From: an uncultured Eubacteriales bacterium
GTDB taxonomy: Bacteria > Bacillota > Clostridia > Oscillospirales > Oscillospiraceae
DNA: 64,000 nt
Assembly: GCA_900079765.1 (NCBI GenBank)
Contig: LT599017.1
Location: 3,424,996 to 3,488,995 of the forward strand
Direction: 5' to 3'
The first letter of the stretch is position 1, and each line of letters starts with the position of its first letter. Below the pieces are notes generated by a model. That model saw only the letters and a program-made list of their open reading frames with translations. It made no database searches and was not told the DNA's origin. This document shows positions 43,256 through 52,197 of the stretch, one piece after another. Both the position numbers and the translations under genes were made by a program.

Positions 43256-44776
43256 TCAACGCTTGAAATACTCGCTGGCGCGGTACTGGATAGCCTCGGC
43301 CAGGTGGGAGGGGCCAATATGGTCGGCAGCATCCAGGTCGGCGATGGTGCGGGCCACCCGGAGGATGCGGTCATAGCTCCGGGCGGTGAGGCCCATGCGC
43401 TCGTAGGCCCCTTTCATGATGGTCTGGCATTTCTCATCCAGGGCGCAGTATTTCTGGAGCTCGGCGGGGCCCATATGAGCGTTACAGTCCACGCCGCTGC
43501 TTCCAAAACGGACGGTCTGGATTGCCCGGGCGGCATCCACCCGCTTTTTAATCTCGGCGGAGGACTCCCCGGCACTCTTCTGGGACAGCTCGTCATACTC
43601 CAGAGGCGGCACCTCGGTGTAGAGATCAATGCGGTCCAGCAGCGGGCCGGAGAGCTTGCCCAGATACTTTTCCACGTCCTGGGGCGCGCAGCGGCAACGG
43701 CCCGAGGGGTGCCCATACCAGCCGCATTTACAGGGGTTCATGGCGCAGACCAGCATAAACCGGGCGGGAAAGACCTCGCTGCCCGTAGCCCGGGTAATCT
43801 GGACCTTGCCCTCCTCCATAGGCTGGCGCAGGACCTCCAGCACGTCCTTATGAAACTCGGGCAGCTCGTCCAGGAAGAGGACGCCGTGGTGGGCCAACGA
43901 AATCTCGCCGGGGCGGGGGAGGGGCGCGCCGCCCCCCGCCATGCCCATGGCGGAGATGGTGTGATGGGGAGCGCGGAAGGGCCGCTGATTGAGGAGGGGC
44001 TGCTCTTTTGTGGTAAGCCCCATGACCGAGTGGATGGCGGTAGCCTCCAGTGCCTCCCGATCGGATAGGTCGGGGAGAATGGAGGGAATACGCCGGGCCA
44101 GCATACTCTTGCCCGATCCGGGGGGGCCTACCATCGCCACGTTATGCCCCCCGGCGGCTGCTATCTCCAGAGCACGCTTGACCCCCTCCTGGCCCTTGAC
44201 CTCTGAAAAATCGGGGCAGGAAGCGCCCCCCACGAGGGGCCGCCAGCGCTCGGCGGGGGAGATGCGTTCCTCCCCCCGGAAATGTTTCACGAGCTGCTCC
44301 ACCGTCCCTACACCGTAGACGGTGAGGCCCGCCGCCAAGGTGGCCTCGGCGGCGCTGTCGGCGGGGACGTAGAGGGTTTCGATCCCGGCGGCCCGGGCGG
44401 CCAGTGCCATAGGGAGCATCCCGGTAACTGGGCGCAGGGCCCCGGAGAGGGACAGCTCCCCCACGAAACCTGCGGTAGGATCCTTCAGCGGGAGCTGGCC
44501 CCCGGAGGCGAGGATGCCAACCAGTATGGGCAGGTCGTACATTGTGCCGCCCTTCTTCCGGTCGGCGGGGGCTAAATTTACGGTGATACGGGAGACCGGG
44601 AAGGTAAAACCGCAGTTCTTGATGGCGGCACGAACCCGATCCCGGGCCTCCTTCACCGCCGTATCCCCCAGGCCCACAATGTCGAAATTGGGGAGGCCGC
44701 CGGACAGGTCGCACTCGGCCAGGACTTCGTACCCCACCACGCCGTGGAGGCCGAGGGAGCGAATTTTCGTGACCAA
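43256..44776 (-). CDS. comM: YifB/ComM-family magnesium-chelatase-like AAA+ ATPase
   Basis: The 506-residue protein has an N-terminal Lon-protease-like fold (VGYEVLAECDLSGGLPNFDIVGLGDTAVKEARDRVRAA), a central AAA+ with Walker A MVGPPGSGKSML and Walker B GVLFLDELPEF, a zinc-like Cys block (CNPCKCGWYGHPSGRCRC) and the C-terminal Mg_chelatase_C region. ComM is a hexameric helicase promoting branch migration in natural transformation in Haemophilus and Vibrio. Start TTG (44774-44776) after GGAGGTGGGCCC. Presence of comM alone does not prove competence. Confidence 0.92.
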   Translation of the reverse strand: MVTKIRSLGLHGVVGYEVLAECDLSGGLPNFDIVGLGDTAVKEARDRVRAAIKNCGFTFPVSRITVNLAPADRKKGGTMYDLPILVGILASGGQLPLKDPTAGFVGELSLSGALRPVTGMLPMALAARAAGIETLYVPADSAAEATLAAGLTVYGVGTVEQLVKHFRGEERISPAERWRPLVGGASCPDFSEVKGQEGVKRALEIAAAGGHNVAMVGPPGSGKSMLARRIPSILPDLSDREALEATAIHSVMGLTTKEQPLLNQRPFRAPHHTISAMGMAGGGAPLPRPGEISLAHHGVLFLDELPEFHKDVLEVLRQPMEEGKVQITRATGSEVFPARFMLVCAMNPCKCGWYGHPSGRCRCAPQDVEKYLGKLSGPLLDRIDLYTEVPPLEYDELSQKSAGESSAEIKKRVDAARAIQTVRFGSSGVDCNAHMGPAELQKYCALDEKCQTIMKGAYERMGLTARSYDRILRVARTIADLDAADHIGPSHLAEAIQYRASEYFKR

Positions 44777-44940
44777 GGCGGGCCCACCTCCCAGTATTTT
44801 TTAAGGCAACAATCGTATTATATGCTATCCCGCGTCCCATTTCAATGCGAAAAGCCCCTAAAATTTAGACTCGGCTCTTACATTGTTTCAAAACAGTTGA
44901 GGAAAGATATGTTTTCATGATACTTTTGCGGAAGATTCGA

Positions 44941-44969
44941 TTTACAAAAGTGTCGATTGGTGATAGAAT
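44941..44969 (+). promoter_or_regulatory. Promoter of nifJ
   Basis: TTTACA (44941-44946), 17-base spacer, TAGAAT (44964-44969). It places the transcript start near 44977, just before the leader hairpin. Confidence 0.65.
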
Positions 44970-44989
44970 ATTCCCTGTCAAGAGATAAG

Positions 44990-45044
44990 GCAACCGTTGA
45001 TGGGTTCCGGCAAGCAGGGTTTACCGGGAGCCATCAGCGGTTGC
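44990..45044 (+). promoter_or_regulatory. 5' leader hairpin of nifJ
   Basis: GCAACCGTTGATGG (44990-45003) pairs with CCATCAGCGGTTGC (45031-45044) over 14 pairs with one G-U, enclosing a CCGG/CCGG inner stem. It begins about 13 bases after the predicted transcript start and ends 30 bases before the start codon; no T-run follows. It fits an mRNA-stabilising 5' structure for a very highly expressed gene, or a regulatory leader. Confidence 0.6.
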
Positions 45045-45074
45045 ACGCACACAAACAAGGAGGAATCGTTCAAC

Positions 45075-48000
45075 ATGGCGAGAAAACTCAAGACCATGGA
45101 CGGCAACACCGCGGCGGCACACGTATCGTATGCCTTTACCGAGGTGGCAGGTATCTACCCGATCACTCCGTCCAGCCCCATGGCGGACAGCGTCGACCAG
45201 TGGGCCGCCGCCGGCCGCAAGAACATTTTTGGTGAGACTGTCCGAGTGATCGAGATGCAGTCCGAGGCCGGCGCCGCCGGTACCGTACACGGCTCCCTGA
45301 ACGCGGGTGCGCTGACCACTACCTACACCGCCTCTCAGGGCCTGCTGCTGATGATCCCCAACATGTACAAGATCGCCGGTGAGCTGCTGCCCTGCGTGTT
45401 CCACGTCTCGGCCCGTACCGTCGCCACCCAGGCACTGAACATCTTCGGTGACCACTCCGACGTTATGGCCTGCCGTCAGACCGGTTTTGCCATGCTGGCC
45501 GAGACCAACCCCCAGGAGGTCATGGACCTGGCTGCTGTGGCGCACCTTGCAACGCTGAAGAGCCGCGTGCCCTTCATCAACTTCTTCGACGGTTTCCGCA
45601 CCAGCCACGAGATCCAGAAGGTCCAGGTCTGGGACTACGAGGACCTGAAGGAACTGGTCGATATGAAGGACGTCGACGACTTCCGCAAGCGCTCCCTCAA
45701 CCCCGAGCGCCCCGTCATGCGCGGCAGCCATGAAAACGGCGATATCTTCTTCCAGCACCGCGAGGCCAGCAACAAGTACTACGACGCGGTTCCCGCCATC
45801 GTCGAGGACTATATGGGCAAGGTCAACGCCAAGCTGGGCACCGACTATCAGCTCTTCAACTACTATGGCGCACCCGACGCCGACCGCGTCATCATCGCCA
45901 TGGGCTCCATTAACGACGTGACCGAGGAGGTCATCGACTATCTCAATGCCAAGGGTGAAAAGGTCGGCCTCGTGAAGGTCCGCCTGTACCGTCCCTTTGT
46001 GCCCGAGAAACTGCTTGCCGCCATTCCCGCCACCGCCAAGAAGATTGCCGTGCTCGACCGCACCAAGGAGCCCGGCGCCCAGGGCGACCCCCTGTATCTG
46101 GACGTGGTCACCGCGTTCGCTAACGCTGGCCGCCAGGCCACCATTACGGGCGGCCGGTACGGTCTGGGCTCCAAGGACACGCCTCCCTCCAGCGTCTTCG
46201 CCGTATATGAAGAGCTGCTGAAGGACGCGCCCAAGCGCCAGTTCACCATCGGCATCGTGGACGACGTCACCAACACTTCCCTGGAAGAGAAACCCTCTCC
46301 CAACACCGCCGCTGCGGGCACTATCGAGTGCAAGTTCTGGGGTCTGGGCGGCGACGGCACCGTCGGCGCCAACAAGAACTCTATTAAGATCATCGGCGAC
46401 CACACCGACAAGAACGTACAGGCCTACTTCCAGTACGATTCCAAGAAGACCGGCGGCGTGACCATCAGCCATCTGCGCTTTGGCGACAAGCCCATCAAGA
46501 GCCCGTACTATATCAACAAGGCCGACTTCGTTGCCTGCCACGTGCCCGCTTATATCATCAAGGCCTTCCCCATGGTCCGTGACGTGAAGCCGGGCGGCAT
46601 CTTCCTCATCAACTGTCAGTGGACCCCTGAGGAAGTTGACCACCATATGCCCGCCATTGCCAAGCGCTATATCGCCAAGAACAATATTCAGGTCTACACC
46701 ATCAACGCCATCGACCTGGCCATTGAGATCGGCATGGGTAAGCGCACCAACACCATTCTGCAGTCTGCCTTCTTTGCCCTGGCCAAGGTCATGCCCAGCG
46801 CGGACGCCATCAAGTTTATGAAGGACGCCGCCACCGCCTCCTACCTGAAGAAGGGCCAGGATGTGGTTGACATGAACCACAAGGCCATCGACCTGGGCGC
46901 CTCTGCCCTGAAGAAGTTCGATGTGCCCGCCTCCTGGGCGGACGCTGTCGATGCACCCGTTGTCTCCTCCCACACCGGCCGCGCCGCCACTGTGAAGATG
47001 GTCACCGAGATCCTCGATTCCGTGGGCAAGATGGACGGCGACAGCCTGCCCGTCTCCGCCTTTACCGCCCACGCCGACGGCACCTTCGAGCAGGGCGCCA
47101 GCGCCTATGAGAAACGCGGCGTGGCAGTCACCGTGCCCGAATGGGACATGGAGAAGTGCATCCAGTGCAACCAGTGCTCCTATGTCTGTCCTCACGCCAC
47201 CATCCGTTCTTTCGCCCTCACCGACGAGGAGGCCAAGAACGCCCCCGAGGCCGCCAAGTACGTACCCGTAAAGGTGGGCGCGGGCAAGGACAAGTATCAG
47301 TTCGCCATCGCGATCTCCCCGCTGGACTGCATGGGCTGCGGTGTCTGCGCCAACACCTGCCCGGCTCCCGGCAAGGCCCTGACCATGGTGCCTCAGGAGA
47401 GCCAGGGCGTGCAGCAGGCCGTGTTCAACTATATGGTGAACAACACCTCCGAGAAGGCCGACATGGCCGACACCAAGACTGTCAAGGGCAGCCAGTTCAA
47501 GCAGCCCCTGCTTGAGTTCTCCGGCTCCTGCGCCGGCTGTGCCGAGACCGCCTATGCCCGCCTGGTCACCCAGGTCGTGGGCGACCGGATGTACGTCTCC
47601 AACGCCACCGGCTGCTCCTCCATCTGGGGCGGGCCTGCTGCCAGCAGCCCCTACACCGTCAACAAAGAGGGTAAGGGTCCCACCTGGGCCAACTCCCTCT
47701 TTGAGGATAACGCCGAACACGGCCTGGGTATGTATTTGGGCCAGAAGGCTGTCCGTGACCGCCTTGCTCAGCGCACCCGCGAGCTGATCATGGTGCCCTA
47801 CGTGTGGCCTGAGCTGAAGGCCGCCGCCCAGGAGTGGCTGGACACCATGAATGACGGTGCCGCCAACGGTGAGGCCACCAAGAAGTATATCGCCGCTCTG
47901 AAGGACGGTATCCTCGGCGTGGACGAGGGCATCGCTTTCATGAGCAGCGCCGCCGGCAAAGAGGCTCTGGGCGACCAGTGCGATGAGTTCCTCGCGCACA

Positions 48001-48749
48001 TGAAGGCCCTGAAGGCTGAGGGCAAGGATCACTGCGACTGCGAGGCCTGCACTCTGGCCTCCCAGATTCTCGCCGAGAAGGAGTACCTCAACAAGAAGTC
48101 CGTGTGGATCTTCGGCGGCGACGGCTGGGCCTACGATATCGGCTACGGCGGCCTGGACCATGTGCTGGCCTCCGGCGAGGACGTGAATGTCTTCGTCTTT
48201 GATACCGAGGTATACTCCAACACCGGCGGTCAGGCCTCCAAGGCCTCTAACCTGGGGCAGGTAGCCCAGTTTGCCGCCGCGGGCAAGGCCATCGGCAAGA
48301 AGAGCCTGGCCGAGATCGTCATGCAGTATGGTTACGTCTATGTGGCCCAGGTGGCCATGGGTGCCAACCAGCAGCAGACCCTGAACGCCATCCGTGAGGC
48401 CGAGGCCTATCACGGCCCCTCTCTGATCATCGGCTACGCCCCCTGTGAGATGCATTCCATCAAGGGCGGCATGACAAACTGCCAGAACGAGATAAAGAAG
48501 GCCGTCGCCTGCGGGTACTGGAACATGTTCCGTTTCAATCCCATGCTGAAGGCCGAGGGCAAGAATCCCTTCACCCTGGACTCCAAGGCCCCCGCCGGCG
48601 GCTATCAGGAGTTCCTGATGAACGAAGCCCGCTACTCCTCTCTGACCCGCTCCTTCCCCGAGCGCGCCGAGACCCTCTTCGCCCAGAGCGAGGAGGCCGC
48701 GAAGGCCCGGTACGAGCACCTGGTCAGACTCCAGGAGCTCTACAAGTAA
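45075..48749 (+). CDS. nifJ: Pyruvate:ferredoxin (flavodoxin) oxidoreductase
   Basis: The 1224-residue single-chain PFOR has domain I with YPITPSSPMAD, domain II with the KVRLYRPF block, domain III (FGDKPIKSPYYI), a ferredoxin domain with two 4Fe-4S motifs (CIQCNQCSYVCP and CMGCGVCANTCP) and the TPP domain with SGSCAGCAETAYA, GDGWAYDIGYGGLDHVLASG and NTGGQASKA. It decarboxylates pyruvate to acetyl-CoA and CO2 with reduction of ferredoxin, the central step of pyruvate use in anaerobes. GGAGGA lies nine bases before ATG 45075. The codon use is strongly biased to C-ending codons, which fits high expression. It is monocistronic. Confidence 0.97.
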   Translation: MARKLKTMDGNTAAAHVSYAFTEVAGIYPITPSSPMADSVDQWAAAGRKNIFGETVRVIEMQSEAGAAGTVHGSLNAGALTTTYTASQGLLLMIPNMYKIAGELLPCVFHVSARTVATQALNIFGDHSDVMACRQTGFAMLAETNPQEVMDLAAVAHLATLKSRVPFINFFDGFRTSHEIQKVQVWDYEDLKELVDMKDVDDFRKRSLNPERPVMRGSHENGDIFFQHREASNKYYDAVPAIVEDYMGKVNAKLGTDYQLFNYYGAPDADRVIIAMGSINDVTEEVIDYLNAKGEKVGLVKVRLYRPFVPEKLLAAIPATAKKIAVLDRTKEPGAQGDPLYLDVVTAFANAGRQATITGGRYGLGSKDTPPSSVFAVYEELLKDAPKRQFTIGIVDDVTNTSLEEKPSPNTAAAGTIECKFWGLGGDGTVGANKNSIKIIGDHTDKNVQAYFQYDSKKTGGVTISHLRFGDKPIKSPYYINKADFVACHVPAYIIKAFPMVRDVKPGGIFLINCQWTPEEVDHHMPAIAKRYIAKNNIQVYTINAIDLAIEIGMGKRTNTILQSAFFALAKVMPSADAIKFMKDAATASYLKKGQDVVDMNHKAIDLGASALKKFDVPASWADAVDAPVVSSHTGRAATVKMVTEILDSVGKMDGDSLPVSAFTAHADGTFEQGASAYEKRGVAVTVPEWDMEKCIQCNQCSYVCPHATIRSFALTDEEAKNAPEAAKYVPVKVGAGKDKYQFAIAISPLDCMGCGVCANTCPAPGKALTMVPQESQGVQQAVFNYMVNNTSEKADMADTKTVKGSQFKQPLLEFSGSCAGCAETAYARLVTQVVGDRMYVSNATGCSSIWGGPAASSPYTVNKEGKGPTWANSLFEDNAEHGLGMYLGQKAVRDRLAQRTRELIMVPYVWPELKAAAQEWLDTMNDGAANGEATKKYIAALKDGILGVDEGIAFMSSAAGKEALGDQCDEFLAHMKALKAEGKDHCDCEACTLASQILAEKEYLNKKSVWIFGGDGWAYDIGYGGLDHVLASGEDVNVFVFDTEVYSNTGGQASKASNLGQVAQFAAAGKAIGKKSLAEIVMQYGYVYVAQVAMGANQQQTLNAIREAEAYHGPSLIIGYAPCEMHSIKGGMTNCQNEIKKAVACGYWNMFRFNPMLKAEGKNPFTLDSKAPAGGYQEFLMNEARYSSLTRSFPERAETLFAQSEEAAKARYEHLVRLQELYK

Positions 48750-48760
48750 GATATTGCCGA

Positions 48761-48796
48761 AAACTCCCCCCGTCCAATGGACGGGGGGAGTTTTTT
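48761..48796 (+). terminator. Terminator after nifJ
   Basis: Stem AAACTCCCCCCGTCC / GGACGGGGGGAGTTT with a three-base loop and TTTTTT tail. Confidence 0.9.
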
Positions 48797-48857
48797 ATAA
48801 GGGCGAAGCTCTCGGGGAGTGCACCCACCCCATCATAACGTCGGTGGGCGGCAGTCC

Positions 48858-49589
48858 TTATATCCGCTCCAGGACGCCGCGGAGGCGGGAGGCGTGAAGA
48901 GCGGAGGAGGCGGCGAGCTCTTGGAAGAGCTCCTTCAGCGGCGCGTCTGCGGCATTCACGGCGGCAGTGCGGTAGGCAGATTCCGACCCCTGCTCGTCTA
49001 GGTAGCAGCGCCGTAGGGCGCCCATGAGGGGATCCCTGGTCTCCCCAGGCGAGGGAGAAGACTGAAGGCGCACTCCGGAGAGGAGGAAATAGGCCACCGA
49101 GAGACGCTTGGCGTGGCGGGTCTTGTCAGTGGCGATGGTGGTAAGGGCCTGGGAGGCCGTTCCTCCCACACGCATTGCCATGTTGCGGTAAGTACGCGCG
49201 GCGGTTAGCTCCACGGCAACCCGCGCCTGCAGGAATACGCCTACGGCGGAGCCCATTTCCTCCGGGGCTGGGGTGGCCATTTCCGCCCTCACAGGGGCCG
49301 GGAGCGGTGCGGACGGTACGGGGGCGAAGGTTTGCCGGGCGGCGGCAGTGGGCTGGTCCCCTGTGTTGGGCATGAGGCGACGCTCTTGCTCTTGCTCTTG
49401 CTCCTGCACCGGGGCTTGATTTCGGGCCGGGATGGGGGCAAAGGCCGGGATCGCGGCCGAGGTGGGGGGTTCCTCATACAAGGTAAAGGGGCAGTCGGGC
49501 CGGTCCTGGGGCATGACCCGACGCCATATCCTGGCAAATCGTTCCTCGTCCGTCTCCGGCGGCACGCCGGGTCGTCTCTCCTGTTCCAT
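48858..49589 (-). CDS. Ferritin-like domain protein with disordered N-terminus
   Basis: The 243-residue protein has a Pro/Gln/Glu-rich first half, with a run of QE pairs at about 60-70, and a helical second half (about 115-243) with VAVELTAARTYRNMA and KTRHAKRLSVAYFLLSG, where the Glu, Arg/His spacing resembles ferritin-like helices, then a second Glu/His region (EQGSESAYRTAAV, ALHASRLRGVL). A diiron site would need ExxH-type pairs; only part of it is visible, so metal binding is uncertain. ATG 49589 was chosen for ACAGGAGGC; another ATG lies eight codons upstream. It lies divergently from the smsCB operon. Confidence 0.6.
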   Translation of the reverse strand: MEQERRPGVPPETDEERFARIWRRVMPQDRPDCPFTLYEEPPTSAAIPAFAPIPARNQAPVQEQEQEQERRLMPNTGDQPTAAARQTFAPVPSAPLPAPVRAEMATPAPEEMGSAVGVFLQARVAVELTAARTYRNMAMRVGGTASQALTTIATDKTRHAKRLSVAYFLLSGVRLQSSPSPGETRDPLMGALRRCYLDEQGSESAYRTAAVNAADAPLKELFQELAASSALHASRLRGVLERI

Positions 49590-49672
49590 AGGTCTGCCTC
49601 CTGTCGATTCCATAGACTTCGGCCCATCCTATGCCCCAGCGTGCCAAAATGCGCCAACGGGGCAGGAAACAC

Positions 49673-49704
49673 TTGTATTCCTAGTTACTTAGTGGTATAA
49701 CTAG
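49673..49704 (+). promoter_or_regulatory. smsC promoter overlapped by an inverted repeat
   Basis: TTGTAT (49673-49678), 17-base spacer, TATAAC (49696-49701). CTAGTTA (49681-49687) and TAACTAG (49698-49704) are reverse complements separated by 10 bases and cover the spacer and the -10. That is the kind of site bound by a dimeric repressor such as an Rrf2-type Fe-S regulator, none of which is encoded next to it. Confidence 0.65.
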
Positions 49705-49735
49705 AGAGCACCATTTATACAAAGGAGACGGCAGC

Positions 49736-50470
49736 ATGCTGGAAATCAGAGATCTGAGTTACCAGGTGGAAGGCGCGGACGACCGCCTGGAAATTCTACA
49801 AAATATTAATCTTACCATACTGGACAACCGCTTTGTGGTGATCACCGGGCCCAACGGCGGCGGAAAAACCACCCTTGCTAAGGCCATCATGGGCATCGTG
49901 GCGCCCACATCGGGCCAGATCCTATGGAACGGAACCGACATCACCCACCTGAGCGTGACGGAGCGTGCAAAGCTGGGCGTAAGCTATGGGTTCCAGCAGC
50001 CGCCCCGCTTCAAGGGGATGCGGGTGCGGGACCTCTTGAGCCTGGCGGCGGCGCGCCCTGACCTCCAACACGAAGAGGGCTGCAGGTACCTGACCCGGGT
50101 AGGTCTGTGTGCCAACGATTATATTGACCGGGAGGTGGACGCCGCCCTCTCCGGCGGTGAGGTCAAGCGCATCGAGATCGCCACCATTCTGGCCCGGGGC
50201 GCCGGCCTAATGATCTTCGACGAGCCGGAGGCGGGCATCGACCTGTGGTCCTTTGCCAAGCTCACCGAGACCTTCAAGGCCATCCACGACAGGCGGGACG
50301 CAACCCTGATGGTCATCTCCCATCAGGAGCGCATCATTGACCTGGCGGACGAGATCGTCATGGTGTCGGGCGGCAAAATTTCGGAGCATGGACCCAAGAA
50401 CGAGATTTTCCCCAAAATTTTAGCTAACACCATGTCCGGCTGCAGCTATATGTCAGGGGGGACAGTATGA
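49736..50470 (+). CDS. SufC-like Fe-S cluster assembly ATPase (SmsC type)
   Basis: The 244-residue ABC ATPase has Walker A GPNGGGKTT, FQQPPRFKGM (the SufC Q-loop pattern F-Q-x-P), signature LSGGEVKRIEIATI and Walker B LMIFDEPEAGIDLWS. The EVKRIE and the E-A-G-I-D after Walker B set SufC-like proteins apart from transport ATPases. With the next gene it forms the two-gene SUF-like minimal (Sms) scaffold known from anaerobes, where SufB and SufC alone carry the assembly. No sufS, sufU or sufD are near. GGAGACGGCAGC precedes ATG 49736. Confidence 0.85.
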   Translation: MLEIRDLSYQVEGADDRLEILQNINLTILDNRFVVITGPNGGGKTTLAKAIMGIVAPTSGQILWNGTDITHLSVTERAKLGVSYGFQQPPRFKGMRVRDLLSLAAARPDLQHEEGCRYLTRVGLCANDYIDREVDAALSGGEVKRIEIATILARGAGLMIFDEPEAGIDLWSFAKLTETFKAIHDRRDATLMVISHQERIIDLADEIVMVSGGKISEHGPKNEIFPKILANTMSGCSYMSGGTV

Positions 50471-51387
50471 TGGACCAGCTGGAACAAAACCTCCTCCGGG
50501 AGATTGCTGACCTGGAGGGTACCCCTCAGGGGGCCTACAACATCCGTAAGAACGGCAAGCTGGAGGGCCGCTCCAGCTCAGTAAACATCGTTATCGATAC
50601 CAAGGCCGACAAGCCGGGCATCGATATCCACATCGCCCCCGGCACCAAACATGAGAGCGTGCACATCCCGGTCATCCTCACTCAGTCGGGGTTAAGCGAC
50701 TTGGTGTACAACGATTTCTACATCGGTGAGGACTGCGATGTGGATATCATCGCGGGCTGCGGCATTCACAACTCCGGCTGCGAGACCGCCCAGCACGACG
50801 GCATCCACACCTTTTACCTGGGCAAGAACGCCCGAGTGCGCTACGTGGAAAAGCACTACGGAGAAGGGGATGGCACCGGCAAGCGCATCCTCAACCCCCA
50901 GACCATCGTGTATCTGGATGAGGGAGCCTTTATCCAGTTGGACACTACCCAGATTCGGGGCGTGGACTCCACCAAGCGGGAGACCAAGGTGGTAGTTGGC
51001 AAGGGGGCTGAGGTGGTCATTAATGAAAAACTGCTCACCCACGGGGCCCAGACCGCCGAGAGCCTGATGGAAGTCATTCTGGACGGGGAGGACGCCAGCG
51101 GGCGGGTCATCTCCCGAAGCGTGGCCCAGGACAGCTCCCAGCAGGTTTTCTATCCCAAGATGACGGGCAACGCCCGGTGTTTCGGGCACGTCCAGTGCGA
51201 CTCCATCATCATGGGGAGTGCAAAAATCTCCTCTATCCCTGCTATCGTGGCAGAGCATGTGGAGGCACAGCTCATCCACGAGGCCGCCATCGGGCGCATT
51301 GCGGGAGACCAGATCATGAAACTGATGACCTTGGGCCTCACGGAGGAAGAGGCTGAAGAGCGGATTTTGGCTGGGTTCCTTCAATAA
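50467..51387 (+). CDS. SufB/SufD-like Fe-S scaffold (SmsB type)
   Basis: The 306-residue protein is a short SufB/D beta-helix protein: IAPGTKHESVHIPVILTQSG, the Cys-rich GCGIHNSGCETAQHDGIHTF (about 97-117), and C-terminal EAAIGRIAGDQIMKLMTLGLTEEEAEERI. It is about two thirds of usual SufB length. It overlaps the ATPase gene by four bases (ATGA), so the pair is translated together. A possible second ATG at 50470 is in frame. In the published minimal system SmsB and SmsC assemble clusters without SufD; that role is inferred here from the operon. Confidence 0.85.
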   Translation: MMDQLEQNLLREIADLEGTPQGAYNIRKNGKLEGRSSSVNIVIDTKADKPGIDIHIAPGTKHESVHIPVILTQSGLSDLVYNDFYIGEDCDVDIIAGCGIHNSGCETAQHDGIHTFYLGKNARVRYVEKHYGEGDGTGKRILNPQTIVYLDEGAFIQLDTTQIRGVDSTKRETKVVVGKGAEVVINEKLLTHGAQTAESLMEVILDGEDASGRVISRSVAQDSSQQVFYPKMTGNARCFGHVQCDSIIMGSAKISSIPAIVAEHVEAQLIHEAAIGRIAGDQIMKLMTLGLTEEEAEERILAGFLQ

Positions 51388-51389
51388 TA

Positions 51390-51424
51390 AAATAAACGCC
51401 GGAGCGTGGCTCCGGCGTTTATTT
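51390..51424 (+). terminator. Terminator after the smsCB operon
   Basis: AAATAAACGCCGGAG / CTCCGGCGTTTATTT stem of 15 pairs with a short loop and A/T tails; works in both directions toward the small gene on the minus strand. Confidence 0.88.
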
Positions 51425-51435
51425 CTTCCGATTTA

Positions 51436-51630
51436 TCAGCCCTCGTCCCAGTCGGCGTAGTCGTCATACTCGCTGCGGCGGCAACAGCCGGCGCGCTTCT
51501 CGGCCAGCTTGCCATGGACATTGCCGAAGAACCCGGCGATCTTATCCCAATAGGCGATAATGCAGCAGGCCGCTGCCGCCGCGCCCAGAGAGACGGCAAT
51601 AATTTTCAGCACAAAACGGGCAACTTTCAC
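51436..51630 (-). CDS. Small membrane protein of unknown function
   Basis: The 64-residue protein starts with GTG 51630, nine bases after GGAGGCG. It has one membrane helix (about 6-27, ending in an Ala-Cys-rich stretch AAAAACC), a short middle with GFFGNVHGKLAEKR, and an acidic tail (SEYDDYADWDEG). It resembles the small single-pass membrane proteins common in this family of bacteria, none characterised to my knowledge. It lies divergently from asp23. Confidence 0.6.
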   Translation of the reverse strand: MKVARFVLKIIAVSLGAAAAACCIIAYWDKIAGFFGNVHGKLAEKRAGCCRRSEYDDYADWDEG

Positions 51631-51714
51631 GAATGGTCGCCTCCTATGATGATAGATAGATATAGTCTACACGTTTTCAAGGCAAATTACAATCACCTCC
51701 GAAAACTTTTTCCC

Positions 51715-51743
51715 TTGTAATTTCCATCGAAATAGAATAGAAT
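51715..51743 (+). promoter_or_regulatory. Promoter of the asp23-fakA operon
   Basis: TTGTAA (51715-51720), 17-base spacer, TAGAAT (51738-51743), about 60 bases before the asp23 start. Confidence 0.65.
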
Positions 51744-51803
51744 ATAGAAACGAATGAAAAGAAATCACCCTTGCCCCCACCCCTCACAGAAAGGAAGGTC
51801 CCT

Positions 51804-52154
51804 ATGAAGCTGCGAACCGAAAAGGGCGAGATCCGCATCAGCAGTGATGTATTCTCCAACATTACCGGCGGTGCCGCCACCAACTGCTACGGCGTAAAGG
51901 GCATGGCCGTCCGCTCCGCTACCGACGGACTGGTGCATCTGCTGCGCCGGGAGTCTATGGCTAAAGGCGTCAAGGTCGCCTATCACGAGGATAACTCCGT
52001 CTCCATCGAGCTCCACATTATCGTGGATAATGGCGTGAACCTGACCGCCATTTCCCGTGCGATCATGGAAAGAGTCAAGTACGACGTCAGCCGCACCACC
52101 GGCGTAGAAGTCCGGAGCGTAGACGTCTTTATCGACTCTATGGTCGTAGGCTGA
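51804..52154 (+). CDS. Asp23/Gls24-family protein (YloU-like)
   Basis: The 116-residue protein shows the Asp23 pattern: ISSDVFSNITGGAATNCYGVKGMA (about 12-35), VHLLRRESMAKGVKVAYHEDNSVSIELHIIVDNGVNL and a helical end with VDVFIDSMVV. The family members bind the membrane or stress-related partners; the YloU-YloV pair is conserved across Firmicutes. It precedes fakA by 43 bases. ATG 51804 follows AAGGAAGG. Confidence 0.9.
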   Translation: MKLRTEKGEIRISSDVFSNITGGAATNCYGVKGMAVRSATDGLVHLLRRESMAKGVKVAYHEDNSVSIELHIIVDNGVNLTAISRAIMERVKYDVSRTTGVEVRSVDVFIDSMVVG

Positions 52155-52197
52155 GGGCCTTTGCCCGCGCCGACCAGAAAAGAAAGGAACTACCGAC

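Noticed and set aside
43256-44776. comM as proof of natural competence
   Set aside because: YifB/ComM homologues are widespread in bacteria not known to be competent; no other late-competence genes are visible here.
45021-48719. 1232-codon open frame on the minus strand opposite nifJ
   Set aside because: It is a shadow produced by strong G/C bias at third positions of nifJ; it is Gly/Leu/Val/His-rich, has no motif and no ribosome binding site.
49380-49410. Short tandem CTTGCT-like repeat in the ferritin-like gene
   Set aside because: It only encodes the QE repeat of the protein; too short for a CRISPR or satellite array.
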